From positions 109,206-173,205 of the forward strand of contig NZ_QCZK02000053.1 of NCBI RefSeq assembly GCF_003347595.2: DNA of 64,000 bases, given 5' to 3'. The notes beneath the pieces were generated by a model that saw nothing but the letters and a program-made list of their open reading frames with translations, was not told the DNA's origin and ran no database searches. This DNA is from Botryobacter ruber. Lineage in GTDB: Bacteria; Bacteroidota; Bacteroidia; Cytophagales; Hymenobacteraceae. Shown here piece by piece: positions 25,740 to 34,258 of the stretch. Each line of letters opens with the position of its first letter. Positions within the stretch are counted from its first letter, which is position 1. The translations under genes and the position numbers were made by a program.

Positions 25740-26466
25740 CCGTTTGATGTTCTGCCTTTAATTTTGCCGCTGTATTAATATCCTCGTTCAGCACGTCCGA
25801 CTCTACCAGCCCATCGCGCAAACGCACGATGCGGTGCGCGTATTTGGCGATATCCTCTTCGTGCGTTACCATAATGATGGTATTTCCTTTGGCGTGCAGG
25901 TTCTCGAACAGCTCCATAATCTCGTAAGAGGTTTTGGTATCGAGGTTACCGGTAGGCTCATCGGCCAGGATAATGCTTGGGTTGTTGATGAGCGCACGGG
26001 CAATGGCTACCCGCTGCCGCTGCCCCCCCGACAGCTCGTTGGGCTTGTGCCTGCCGCGGTTTGCCAGCCCCACACTCTCCAGCGCCAGCTGCGCCTTTTC
26101 TTCCCGCACCGACTTTTTATAACCGGCATAAATCAGTGGCAGCGCCACATTTTCAAGCGAACTCTGCCGCGGCAACAGGTTGAAGGTCTGGAACACAAAG
26201 CCAATTTCCTTGTTTCGCACCTCCGCCAGCTCATTGTCGGTCATGTTGCTCACATCTTTCCCGTTCAGGATATAGGTGCCGCCCGAAGGCGTATCGAGGC
26301 AACCGATAATGTTCATGAGCGTGGATTTGCCCGAGCCGGATGGTCCCATAAATGCCACATACTCCCCCCTACTGATGGTGATGGACACCGACTTGAGCGC
26401 ATGAATAGTCTCGCTACCCATGTGGTACACTCTGGAGATGTCGTGCATTTGGATGATGGTACCCAT
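25714..26466 (-). CDS. ABC transporter ATPase, MacB/LolD type
   Basis: Nucleotide-binding subunit of a MacB/LolD-class ABC system. Walker A GPSGSGKST (41-49), Q-loop in FVFQTFNLLPR, signature LSGGQ (145-149), Walker B IILADEP (165-171) and the switch His in VTHEED are intact. The C-terminal tail of about 25 residues is charged. This class usually pairs with a four-span FtsX-like permease, but none is encoded here. Instead the gene follows a 1013-residue membrane/TPR protein by 7 bp, and overlaps the adenosyltransferase. Partner and substrate are unknown. Confidence 0.9.
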   Translation of the reverse strand: MGTIIQMHDISRVYHMGSETIHALKSVSITISRGEYVAFMGPSGSGKSTLMNIIGCLDTPSGGTYILNGKDVSNMTDNELAEVRNKEIGFVFQTFNLLPRQSSLENVALPLIYAGYKKSVREEKAQLALESVGLANRGRHKPNELSGGQRQRVAIARALINNPSIILADEPTGNLDTKTSYEIMELFENLHAKGNTIIMVTHEEDIAKYAHRIVRLRDGLVESDVLNEDINTAAKLKAEHQTDEDIHQNR

Positions 26467-26473
26467 ACTTTAC

Positions 26474-29400
26474 TTATAAGTTCCAGGCTTCGTTACCGGA
26501 CAGCAACTCCTCGCGGTGCTGCTCAAATTTCTCTTTAAATGTACTGTATTCTGCCGCAGGAAGCAAATCCTGTAGCTTCTCGAGTGCCAGGTCCGCATAA
26601 CTGTCCAGTCCCTGATCTAAACTTTCGAGGGCATAGGCTTTGTGCAACGGCACAGAGAACGGGTTGTACGTGATGCCATCGAGCAGGATGTTGTAAGCCT
26701 CGAGCGAATCGGGGTGGTATTTTTTGAAAAAAGCTGCCGCAGCCGCTACCACTTCCTCGTCGTAGAGCAACATGGCCACCGCCTGCTTGTACCGCTCGGC
26801 AGCTTCCCGTTCACGTCCTTTTACCTCGGCTATCCTGGCCCGGAAGTACAGGTTCTGGCGCTTGTCGCGCGGCACCAGGTATACATTATCCATCCGGTTG
26901 AGCAACACGTCGTAATTCTTGGTATACAGCCACAGCTTCAGTTGCCGCAGGTTCAGTTCTGACCGGAGCTCGCTTTCCGGCTGTAACACCTGTACGGTTT
27001 CCTTGAGCGCTTCGTTTGTCTGACGCCATTTCTCCTGCTGCATCAGGTATTCGGTCCGGGCTACGAGGGCATTGCGCCGTAGTTCGCGTTCGCCTACAGC
27101 TCTTACCAGGGCGTTTACCTCCTCCAGTGTCAGCCGTGGCAGATAGGCCAGCAGGTATTGCACCTTGTCTGCATCGCTTGCCCGTGTAATTACGGTCTCC
27201 AGGTCCTGTTGCAGCAGGTTAGAAAATGACTCCGCTACAGTAATGGCAGACTCCAGCTCAGTAAAAGCCACTTCCTCCAAAGCCTTTTCTGCTGCTTCGG
27301 GCTGGTGAGCCAGGGCCAGCGCATAGCCTTCTGCCAGGAAAGCGGGTGTATAGCCCCGGTCTTTGGCCTGCTTGAAATACCAGGCTGCCGCCACATAATT
27401 CTTCTCCTCCAGCATCCAGATACCCAAGGCGTTGTAATAGTAGCCGCTCCGCTGTTCCGCCTGCAGAGCCAGGTTCTCGACCACGCTTCTTGCTTCTTTC
27501 GGCCTGCCGTTGTAATGGTGCACCAGCCCTTTCAGGTAAAGCAGGTCTTCAAAAAACACCCTGTTCTCCCGGTCCGCCAGGTAACGGTTGATGTGTTTCA
27601 GGCTGGAGGTGTCGGAACCGGCCAGGGTGCTGATGGCCGTGTTATAAAAGAACGTAAAATCTTCTACCTGCTCCAGCGAGTCGGGTGCTATGTCTTCCTT
27701 CCCTTCTGCCGGATACCCCAGCAACTGCCGCAGCACGGCGGCGTTGCTGCGCAGCGTTTTATATTTCCCTACCCGGCCTTCGTTCAATACTTCTTCTGCC
27801 ATTTCGGGCATTGCCTGCAGGGTATAAAAAGCCAGCCTGTTGCTCCGGACAAACGCCTCGTCGGAGCTGTATTTCTGCGCCAGGTTAAAGTAGTATTCCA
27901 CGCTGTCTGTTACACTGGTCTGGTTGTAGAGCAGGGCCATGTTGTTGTAGAGTTCACCACTTTCCGGGAAGGCCTCAATCCCCTGCCGCAACACGTACAT
28001 TTTTTCAAAGAAATACTGCTTTTCGTCGTAGAGGTTCGCCAGTCGCACATAGAGCTTCGGGTGCGGGCGCTTTGCCACGGCATCTTTCATGCGCAGTACT
28101 TCGTTGTTCACCTGCTCGCTTTGCCTGTACAGGCCGGCCAGGCTGTAATTCGCCTTCACATTATTCACATCATACAGGTCGCTCTCCTTGTAAAAGCTTT
28201 CAGCCAGCAGGTCGTTTCCGGAAGCGCGGTACAGGTCGCCGACATAGTTGTAGTAGCCGGCGTAGGCATAAAAATAGGTCCTGTACTGCGTGCGCATCAC
28301 CAGCACGGCCAGCAGCATGGCGCCCATCGTAAAAAGGGCATAAAGCGGCAGGCGCTTCGGCTCATACACTACCTTATACACCTGCAGCCGCTGATCAATC
28401 AAACGGCCGAAGTTGTACATTACGTAAATAAAGAAGATCACGCCGAAAGCCAGGTGCGTGTACACGATCAGGTCGTGGTAGAGCACGGTCAGAGAGTCGT
28501 TGGCGGTGGCAAAAGCGTAGCCGATGCTCAGAAAGGCGATGGTGGCAAACACCAGGTACAGGATAGCACCGGCAGGCTTAAAGGAAAAAGCTTTGCCATA
28601 AAACGCTTCCCGCTGGCGCATTCCCCAGAAACCGGCTACCGTAGAAAGCAGCAGGATGATATACCCGTTGATGAGGAGCAGATCCTGTTTAATATAGCCC
28701 ACATGCCGCAGGTACATCAGCAACAGGTTCAGCAGGTACAGGATGCTGATGAGCATGAACTGCCACAGGCTGAATCTTTTTTCGGGCGTCCTGGCCTGTG
28801 TATTTATCCAGAGCAGCGCATTCACGTTTTCGTACGACACCCACAGCAGGAACAGGAAAGTAGCAACCAGTGTAGCCAGGGAGCTGTAGTTGACCAGGTG
28901 CAGCGCCGTGAGCTGCACCGGCAAATCGGAGCGCCAGAACACAATGCCGCCTACCAGTCCGAAAACCAGCAGCAGCACCAGCAGGCGCCACACCAGTTTT
29001 GTGCGCGGGTAAAAAGCCTGTAAAACATAGCTCGAAATGCCCAGTACCGCTACCGTCCCAATCACCGTCGTCTGCCCCATTTCCGTTCCGAAAATACCCA
29101 GCAGATCGAGGTTAAACGAAACCAGCAGCATCATTAACAACAGCAAGCCCACAAAAAAAGGCACCTGCTTCATGGTACTGATGGCGGCCGTGTAAAAAAC
29201 CAGGCAGAGGGCCAGTAAAGTCAGGAACAGGAATGCGGCGGGCAGGTTGATGTTTGGGAGCGCCACGTCGTACTGTTCGGTAACAATATAGCCGTCGGCA
29301 TAGAGCGTAAAGGGCTCCAGCATCCGGTTTACTTCCTGCACCGGCACCTGCACGACCTGCAACTGCGAGAGTTTATCCCAGGCAAACGTAAAGTCGTGCC

Positions 29401-29515
29401 CGGTTATGTAATGAAACACACCCAGCAGCAGGGCCACCACACCCACGCCCAGTAAAAAAAGATAGGGATACCTGATGTCGGTATCCCAGCTTTCCCAAAA
29501 TTTTATGTTACGCAT
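26474..29515 (-). CDS. Polytopic membrane protein with long TPR C-terminus
   Basis: An unrecognised 1013-residue protein. The first 420 residues are largely hydrophobic, with roughly ten membrane helices; the first two flank a periplasmic-looking segment (about residues 50-90). The rest is helical in repeated 34-residue-like units (YSLAGLYRQSEQ, LYNNMALLYNQ, YYNALGIWMLEEKNYVAAAWYFKQA), typical of TPR arrays for protein binding. It sits 14 bp after gatC and 7 bp before the MacB-type ATPase, so it may work with that ATPase. No enzymatic motif is visible. Confidence 0.8.
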   Translation of the reverse strand: MRNIKFWESWDTDIRYPYLFLLGVGVVALLLGVFHYITGHDFTFAWDKLSQLQVVQVPVQEVNRMLEPFTLYADGYIVTEQYDVALPNINLPAAFLFLTLLALCLVFYTAAISTMKQVPFFVGLLLLMMLLVSFNLDLLGIFGTEMGQTTVIGTVAVLGISSYVLQAFYPRTKLVWRLLVLLLVFGLVGGIVFWRSDLPVQLTALHLVNYSSLATLVATFLFLLWVSYENVNALLWINTQARTPEKRFSLWQFMLISILYLLNLLLMYLRHVGYIKQDLLLINGYIILLLSTVAGFWGMRQREAFYGKAFSFKPAGAILYLVFATIAFLSIGYAFATANDSLTVLYHDLIVYTHLAFGVIFFIYVMYNFGRLIDQRLQVYKVVYEPKRLPLYALFTMGAMLLAVLVMRTQYRTYFYAYAGYYNYVGDLYRASGNDLLAESFYKESDLYDVNNVKANYSLAGLYRQSEQVNNEVLRMKDAVAKRPHPKLYVRLANLYDEKQYFFEKMYVLRQGIEAFPESGELYNNMALLYNQTSVTDSVEYYFNLAQKYSSDEAFVRSNRLAFYTLQAMPEMAEEVLNEGRVGKYKTLRSNAAVLRQLLGYPAEGKEDIAPDSLEQVEDFTFFYNTAISTLAGSDTSSLKHINRYLADRENRVFFEDLLYLKGLVHHYNGRPKEARSVVENLALQAEQRSGYYYNALGIWMLEEKNYVAAAWYFKQAKDRGYTPAFLAEGYALALAHQPEAAEKALEEVAFTELESAITVAESFSNLLQQDLETVITRASDADKVQYLLAYLPRLTLEEVNALVRAVGERELRRNALVARTEYLMQQEKWRQTNEALKETVQVLQPESELRSELNLRQLKLWLYTKNYDVLLNRMDNVYLVPRDKRQNLYFRARIAEVKGREREAAERYKQAVAMLLYDEEVVAAAAAFFKKYHPDSLEAYNILLDGITYNPFSVPLHKAYALESLDQGLDSYADLALEKLQDLLPAAEYSTFKEKFEQHREELLSGNEAWNL

Positions 29516-29529
29516 ACGTTTCCTGCAGC

Positions 29530-29817
29530 CTATTCCAGCACTTTTGGTACCCTGAAATAGTCGGAGTCTTTTTTAGGAGCATTCTGTAAGCCCTGCTCAT
29601 GGGAGATGGTGTTCCGGGACACATCTTCCCGCATCACGTTCACCTCTTCCGACATATGGATAAGCGGCTCTACATTCTTGGTGTCCAGCTCATTCAGCTT
29701 GTCCATCCAGTCCAGGATCTTGTTCATATCCTGGAGCATTTCCTCCGCTTTAGCCTCGTTAAATTCCAGCCTTGCTAAGTGTGCTATTTTCTGTATAGTC
29801 TGAATATCCGTTGACAT
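29530..29817 (-). CDS. gatC: Asp/Glu-tRNA amidotransferase subunit C
   Basis: A small subunit that stabilises GatA on GatB for making Gln-tRNA-Gln or Asn-tRNA-Asn by transamidation. IQKIAHLARLEF, VEPLIHMSE and LREDV-like (NVMREDVSRNT) blocks and the end ...KDSDYFRVPKVLE are typical. The 95-residue length is normal. Its first 59 bp overlap the 3' end of plsC in another frame, a larger overlap than simple coupling needs. gatA and gatB are not in the window. Confidence 0.93.
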   Translation of the reverse strand: MSTDIQTIQKIAHLARLEFNEAKAEEMLQDMNKILDWMDKLNELDTKNVEPLIHMSEEVNVMREDVSRNTISHEQGLQNAPKKDSDYFRVPKVLE

Positions 29818-30568
29818 ATGTCTTGCTGTTATGTTTGGTTATTTCCTGTTGAATAATATGATATACTTTTTCTTTTAAGAGCGGCAGGTCCTGCAGCGTC
29901 ATGCCCGCTGTTGGAATGGGCTCGTGCACTACGATCTTGAGCGGGTGCCAGCGTACAATGAATTTCCCGTCCACGTCGGGCAGGAAACGGTGGTTGTAAG
30001 GCATGGTTACCGGCACCACCGGAAGCTGCTTCTCAATAGCCAGTTTAAACGGTCCGTCCTTAAACGCAAGCAACTGCTCGCCTGCCGTGGGCGGAATGGT
30101 ACCCTCCGGAAAAATGACCAGGTTACGGCCTTCTTCCAGCGACTTTACCGACTTTATATAGCTCTTGGCGCTGCTGACAGCACTCTTCCGATCAACGGAA
30201 ATGTACAGTTTTTCGTATACCTTGCCCCAGAGCGGCACCTTGCACAGCGAGCTTTTGCCCACAAAGTTAAGATATCCCGGGATCGTGTGCAGCACCAGCG
30301 GAATATCCAGGTACGAGCTGTGGTTGGGTGTAAAGATATACTGTTCCTCTTTCGAAAACTGCATCCGCCACTCCACTTTAAGGGGTGCCAGGAACATGCG
30401 CAGCGCCGAACTGGACCAGAACCGGTTGATGCTGTGCACGTACCGGTACCATTCCTTTTTCCGGATGAAGAACAGCTGCAAGGGGTATGTAACCACAAAA
30501 GGCATCACAAACCAGGTAACGCACCAGGTGGTGTAAATGCGGTGAGATAAATATTTTATGGCTTTCAT
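29759..30568 (-). CDS. plsC: 1-acyl-sn-glycerol-3-phosphate acyltransferase
   Basis: A membrane enzyme that acylates lysophosphatidate to phosphatidate in phospholipid synthesis. The catalytic HX4D motif is NHSSYLD (near residues 78-84), with the FPEGT block (about 155-159) for phosphate binding. An N-terminal hydrophobic segment (about 13-33) anchors it. The last 19 residues overlap gatC. It is the first gene of the plsC-gatC-TPR-ABC-PduO-ilvE unit. Its minus-7 box lies only 5 bp before the ATG, so the mRNA may start at or next to the start codon. Confidence 0.92.
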   Translation of the reverse strand: MKAIKYLSHRIYTTWCVTWFVMPFVVTYPLQLFFIRKKEWYRYVHSINRFWSSSALRMFLAPLKVEWRMQFSKEEQYIFTPNHSSYLDIPLVLHTIPGYLNFVGKSSLCKVPLWGKVYEKLYISVDRKSAVSSAKSYIKSVKSLEEGRNLVIFPEGTIPPTAGEQLLAFKDGPFKLAIEKQLPVVPVTMPYNHRFLPDVDGKFIVRWHPLKIVVHEPIPTAGMTLQDLPLLKEKVYHIIQQEITKHNSKTYVNGYSDYTENSTLSKAGI

Positions 30569-30573
30569 ACGCT

Positions 30574-30581
30574 CAAATTTA
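30574..30581 (-). promoter_or_regulatory. Minus-7 box at plsC, possibly giving a leaderless mRNA
   Basis: TAAATTTG on the minus strand, exact TAnnTTTG, ending 5 nt before the plsC ATG. If transcription starts about 7 nt after the box, the first base would fall at or next to the start codon. The 322-bp gap 30569-30890 holds no gene and no repeat that I can support. Confidence 0.5.
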
Positions 30582-30890
30582 CTTAATAATACCGTAGTTA
30601 AAAATTATGGTCCCCGGAAGGAGACTTTCTGCCGCGCTTTTACCGGTTGACCTTACCAAACTGCCGTTCCGGCCAGACCTGTGCCTGGTTGTGTTTCTGT
30701 AACATTAAATGTTCCGGAAACCTGAATAGGTTCCCTCCAGGTCGGATAAGTAAAAAAATGTTTTTAGTTAAAATCAGATCGTTGTGAATGGTGGAAAGTA
30801 AAATGTAGCGATTGCGCATGCTGACAGTAGAGTGAACCTGTTGCCTCGTCAGCAGGGACCGATGCTGTGTACATGCTGGTAAATTAACCT

Positions 30891-31454
30891 TTACCGGTTT
30901 TCTTCCTGCTGCAGAAGCAGCGCTGCTTTCAGGATACCGGCCACGCTGATGGCGTCGGTTATCTCGTTGTTCATGGCCATGCGCACGGCTTCGGCAAAAG
31001 GGACCCGCTTGATCTGCAGATCTTCTGTTTCTTCAAAAGCCGTTTCGCCCGCAGTAAGTTCCTGCGCCAGGAATACGAATCCTTCTTCGTTGGTCACGGA
31101 GTTGGACGTGTGCAGGCGGGCAATGTTCCGCCAGCGGGCAGCTGTAAAGCCTGTCTCCTCCTGCAACTCCCGCTTCGCCGATTCCAGGATATCGTGTTCA
31201 ATCAGTCCGCCGCCCATCGGAATTTCCCAGCAATATTCGTTTAAGGCATAGCGGTACTGGCCGATCAGGTAGGTGTAGCCTTCGTCGTCTATCGGGATTA
31301 TGCCAATGGCTTTGTTTTTCATGCTGACAACACCATAGATGCCGTTGCCGCCTTTCGGGTTGAGTACCTGGTCTTCGCGCACGCTAATCCAGGGGTTTTC
31401 ATAGATTTCCCGGCTGGAGAGGGTGGTCCAGGGGTTGTGGTTTTCGTCTATCAT
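30891..31454 (-). CDS. Nudix hydrolase, ADP-ribose pyrophosphatase-like
   Basis: It hydrolyses a nucleoside diphosphate linked to another moiety, probably ADP-ribose-like. The Nudix helix is GGGLIEHDILESAKRELQEE (about 95-114) followed by TGF. The metal-binding RELQEE is intact, but the box position usually held by the first Glu is His. The preceding YRYALNEYCWEIPMGGG resembles ADP-ribose pyrophosphatases. The 187-residue length is normal. A near-consensus minus-7 (GATATTTG on the minus strand, 31475-31482) precedes it. Confidence 0.88.
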   Translation of the reverse strand: MIDENHNPWTTLSSREIYENPWISVREDQVLNPKGGNGIYGVVSMKNKAIGIIPIDDEGYTYLIGQYRYALNEYCWEIPMGGGLIEHDILESAKRELQEETGFTAARWRNIARLHTSNSVTNEEGFVFLAQELTAGETAFEETEDLQIKRVPFAEAVRMAMNNEITDAISVAGILKAALLLQQEENR

Positions 31455-31528
31455 CGCTTTTCTTGTTTCTCGCGCAAATATCGGGGTTTGATTTAAATTG
31501 TTGGAAGGTTAACTTGTTAAATTGTTCA

Positions 31529-31555
31529 GGAGAGGCAGTGGTGACTGGTGCAGTA
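31529..31555 (-). repeat. Degenerate family A unit
   Basis: A shortened unit, GGAGAGGCAGTGGTGACTGG then TGCAG. Six bases separate it from the inverted end at 31562. Confidence 0.55.
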
Positions 31556-31561
31556 AGATTT

Positions 31562-31813
31562 GTCTGAACCTTTGATTAACGGTGATTATTTTGATTTACC
31601 TGATTTTTGGGTTATCAGGAGTAGAATAATCGACTTCGCCTGGAACTTCGTTTCTATTCTGTTGTACCTGTCACCACAGCCTCTGGTCGGGGTTTATGGA
31701 GTTGGAGCAGGCAAGCATCTTTCCAATCCTGAAAATTCTCTAATTCTGTAAATCCTGATTCAGACAGAAAATCACAAAAATCATTTAAATCACCGTTAAT
31801 CAAAGGTTCAGAC
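31562..31813. repeat. Composite element with 25-bp perfect inverted ends
   Basis: Perfect 25-bp inverted ends (31562-31586 and 31789-31813, outer GTCTGAACC/GGTTCAGAC) enclose about 200 bp. The interior contains a family A unit (31659-31686) and a half family B element ending in AATCCTGATTCAGAC (about 31753-31765). It is therefore one repeat holding pieces of two others. It fills most of the 430-bp gap 31455-31884, which has no gene. Confidence 0.8.
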
Positions 31814-31884
31814 TTAGTAGCTGTTTGTGCGTGTAAACAGCAACCGCTATCTTAGCTACCAAAACCGCCCTTACCACACACATC

Positions 31885-33717
31885 ATGCATCTAAAATTTT
31901 CCACCTTCCTCGGCTTCGTGCTGCTGTGGCTGGTGCAGCCGCTGCTGGCGCAGCAAAAGGTAAGTTACCAGCTCTCTTTTCCAAATGCGGTGCACCACGA
32001 GGCACAGGTGAGCGTTACCTTCTCGGGCATAAGTTCCGATACGCTGGCGGTGCTGATGAGCCGCAGTTCGCCGGGGCGCTACGCGCTGCACGAGTTTGCA
32101 AAAAACATTTACAGCGTCGGTGCCACCGACAGCCAGGGAAAGCAGCTCCAGGTAAGCCGGCCAAACCCGTACCAGTGGAATATAACAGGGCATACAGGAA
32201 CTGTAACCGTTGCCTATACCCTCTTCGGCGACCATGCCGACGGCACGTATTCGGGCATCGACGAAACGCACGCGCACCTGAACATGCCCTCCACGCTGCT
32301 CTGGGCACGTGGCTTTGAGAAAGCACCTGCTTACGTGACTTTTGATGTTCCACAAGGAAGCAACTGGAAAGTGGCCACCCAGCTGAAGCATGAGACCGGC
32401 AACACATACTTCTCACCTGATTTCCAGTACCTGATGGACAGCCCGGCCGAACTGAGCAATTTCGACCTGGCCGAGTGGACTGTAAAGGAGAACGGAAAAA
32501 GCAAAACAATTCAGGCTGCGATCCACCACCAGGGGAGCCAAGCGGCTTTTAATGCGTATGTGGCAAAGGCCAAAAAGATTGTAGCCGAGCAGCGGGCTGT
32601 TTTCGGAGAGCTGCCCGACTTCGATTTTGACCGCTACACCTTTATCGGCTGCTATATGCCGCAGGCGGTTGGCGATGGCATGGAACACCGCAACTCCACC
32701 ATCCTGACCAATACCAGCTCGTTGGCCAGCGCCATGGGCCGCCTGCTGAACACCTTATCACACGAGTTTTTTCACGCCTGGAATGTGGAACGTATTCGTC
32801 CTGCCAGCCTGGAGCCGTTTAACTTCATGGAAGCGAACATGTCGGAGGCGCTGTGGCTGGCGGAAGGGTTCACGAGTTACTACGGCGATCTGGCGATGCA
32901 CCGCAGCGGCATCTTCAGCACGCAGCGCTACACCAACGACCTGGCCGGCGACCTGAACTACGTGCTCCTCTCGCCCGGCACCCGCTACCACAGCCCGGTG
33001 GAAATGAGCATGCAGGCACCTTTTGTAGACGCCGCCCGCTCCGTTGACCCCGACAACCGCCACAACACCTTTATCTCCTACTACACCTACGGCAGCATGA
33101 TCGGCCTGGCGCTGGACCTGAGCCTCCGCCGCGACTACAAAACCACGCTCGATGCCTACATGCAGGCGCTCTGGCGCAACTACGGCAAACCCGAAAAACC
33201 CTACACCCTCGCAGACCTGGAACAAACGCTGGCGGAAACCTCCGGCAACAAAGCCTGGGCAGCCGCCTTCTTCCGGAAGTACATCCACGGCAGCGAACTT
33301 CCTGATTACGCCACCTTGCTGGCGCAGGCCGGCATGCAGCTCCGCAAGGCCAGTGCCGGCACGCCCACCCTCGGCAGTGCCTACCTCGACTTCAGCAGCG
33401 CAGGAGCCGAAATAGCGTCTGGCACACTGGTTACCTCTGCACTCTACAAAGCAGGGCTGGAACGCGGAGATTTAATTACGGAAGTGGACGGTGTAAAAGT
33501 CACAAGCGAGGTAGTCCTTGATAAGGTGCTTTCCAGGCACAAACCAGGCGATACCGTTCCGGTAACTTTTCAGCGGTTGGGAGAAACACGAACAACTAAT
33601 CTGACGCTGGATGAGGTGCCTACGCTGGAACTGGTACTTTATGAGGCTATCGGGAAGCCGGTAACGCCGGCTATCAAAGCTTTCCGGCAGGCATGGCTGG
33701 GGTCGAAGGTGCAGTAA
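31885..33717 (+). CDS. M61 family metallopeptidase with PDZ domain
   Basis: An exported glycyl-aminopeptidase-like zinc protease. Signal peptide residues 1-23 end in LLAQQ. The zinc site is HEFFH (293-297) with downstream Glu327 in LWLAEGFTSYYG. The family GMEHRNS block (265-271), for N-terminal recognition, is present. A C-terminal PDZ-like domain (about 500-595) has GDLITEVDGVKV. The 610-residue length is standard. It acts in the periplasm or outside. Its promoter match (TATCTTAG, 31848-31855) is weak. Confidence 0.93.
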   Translation: MHLKFSTFLGFVLLWLVQPLLAQQKVSYQLSFPNAVHHEAQVSVTFSGISSDTLAVLMSRSSPGRYALHEFAKNIYSVGATDSQGKQLQVSRPNPYQWNITGHTGTVTVAYTLFGDHADGTYSGIDETHAHLNMPSTLLWARGFEKAPAYVTFDVPQGSNWKVATQLKHETGNTYFSPDFQYLMDSPAELSNFDLAEWTVKENGKSKTIQAAIHHQGSQAAFNAYVAKAKKIVAEQRAVFGELPDFDFDRYTFIGCYMPQAVGDGMEHRNSTILTNTSSLASAMGRLLNTLSHEFFHAWNVERIRPASLEPFNFMEANMSEALWLAEGFTSYYGDLAMHRSGIFSTQRYTNDLAGDLNYVLLSPGTRYHSPVEMSMQAPFVDAARSVDPDNRHNTFISYYTYGSMIGLALDLSLRRDYKTTLDAYMQALWRNYGKPEKPYTLADLEQTLAETSGNKAWAAAFFRKYIHGSELPDYATLLAQAGMQLRKASAGTPTLGSAYLDFSSAGAEIASGTLVTSALYKAGLERGDLITEVDGVKVTSEVVLDKVLSRHKPGDTVPVTFQRLGETRTTNLTLDEVPTLELVLYEAIGKPVTPAIKAFRQAWLGSKVQ

Positions 33718-33730
33718 GGGTTGCAAAAAA

Positions 33731-33763
33731 GGTTACTGCTGCTGTCACCATTCCTGCTGCTCC
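33731..33763 (+). repeat. Family A repeat unit
   Basis: A TTCC-subtype unit: ACTGCTGCTGTCACCATTCC followed by TGCTGCTCC. It begins 13 bp after the M61 peptidase stop. Confidence 0.65.
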
Positions 33764-33895
33764 TTATTTTCAACTACAAAAATTGAACAAGGGTGATTTT
33801 CAGCAGCACGTACTCCATGTTCAAAATTCCGTATAGAAGATTTTTCTGAAAAAGATTTAGAATATCAATTCTAAAAAACCAAAACGACAGCAACT

Positions 33896-34111
33896 ATGAA
33901 AAATAAACGAAACTCCGTACTCGCTGCCTTATTCCTGGGCACATCGCTTTTCCTGGCTTCCTGCACCGGGGAGAATACGGAAATGCCACCGGAAAGTACC
34001 CACGGCAACACCCAGGAAACCGGCGTGGAAGGCACCGGCGACTTACCTGGAACTGGCGCTGAAGATACCACCATCACAGGAACTCAAGCCGGTACACCGG
34101 AAGAACAATAG
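33896..34111 (+). CDS. Small Thr/Gly-rich lipoprotein
   Basis: A 71-residue product with a lipoprotein signal: basic start KNKRN, hydrophobic core and lipobox LASC with Cys at residue 23. The 48-residue mature part is acidic and dominated by Thr, Gly and Glu with near-repeats (ETGVEGTGDLPGTGAED), probably disordered. No family is recognised. A strong terminator follows after 14 bp, supporting a real gene. Confidence 0.75.
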   Translation: MKNKRNSVLAALFLGTSLFLASCTGENTEMPPESTHGNTQETGVEGTGDLPGTGAEDTTITGTQAGTPEEQ

Positions 34112-34125
34112 CGATATCCTAAACA

Positions 34126-34161
34126 AAGACCAGGGCAGGCTTCGGCTTGCCTTTGTCTTTT
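34126..34161 (+). terminator. Terminator after the small lipoprotein
   Basis: A stem of about 15 bp with a stable TTCG tetraloop (34141-34144), followed by TTTTT, 14 bp past the stop codon. Confidence 0.85.
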
Positions 34162-34258
34162 TATCGAACAAATCTGTGCTGGCTGCATAAAAAGTCAGCC
34201 CTGTTGGCACTTGGCACCAGGTTTGCAACGTTCGCTAATAAATACATCTTTTTAGCGT

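Noticed and set aside
27305..29023. 572-residue open frame antisense to the membrane/TPR gene
   Set aside because: Very rich in Gln, His and Val with no domain, as expected for the complement of a GC-rich coding strand; the minus-strand gene has clear helices and TPR units.
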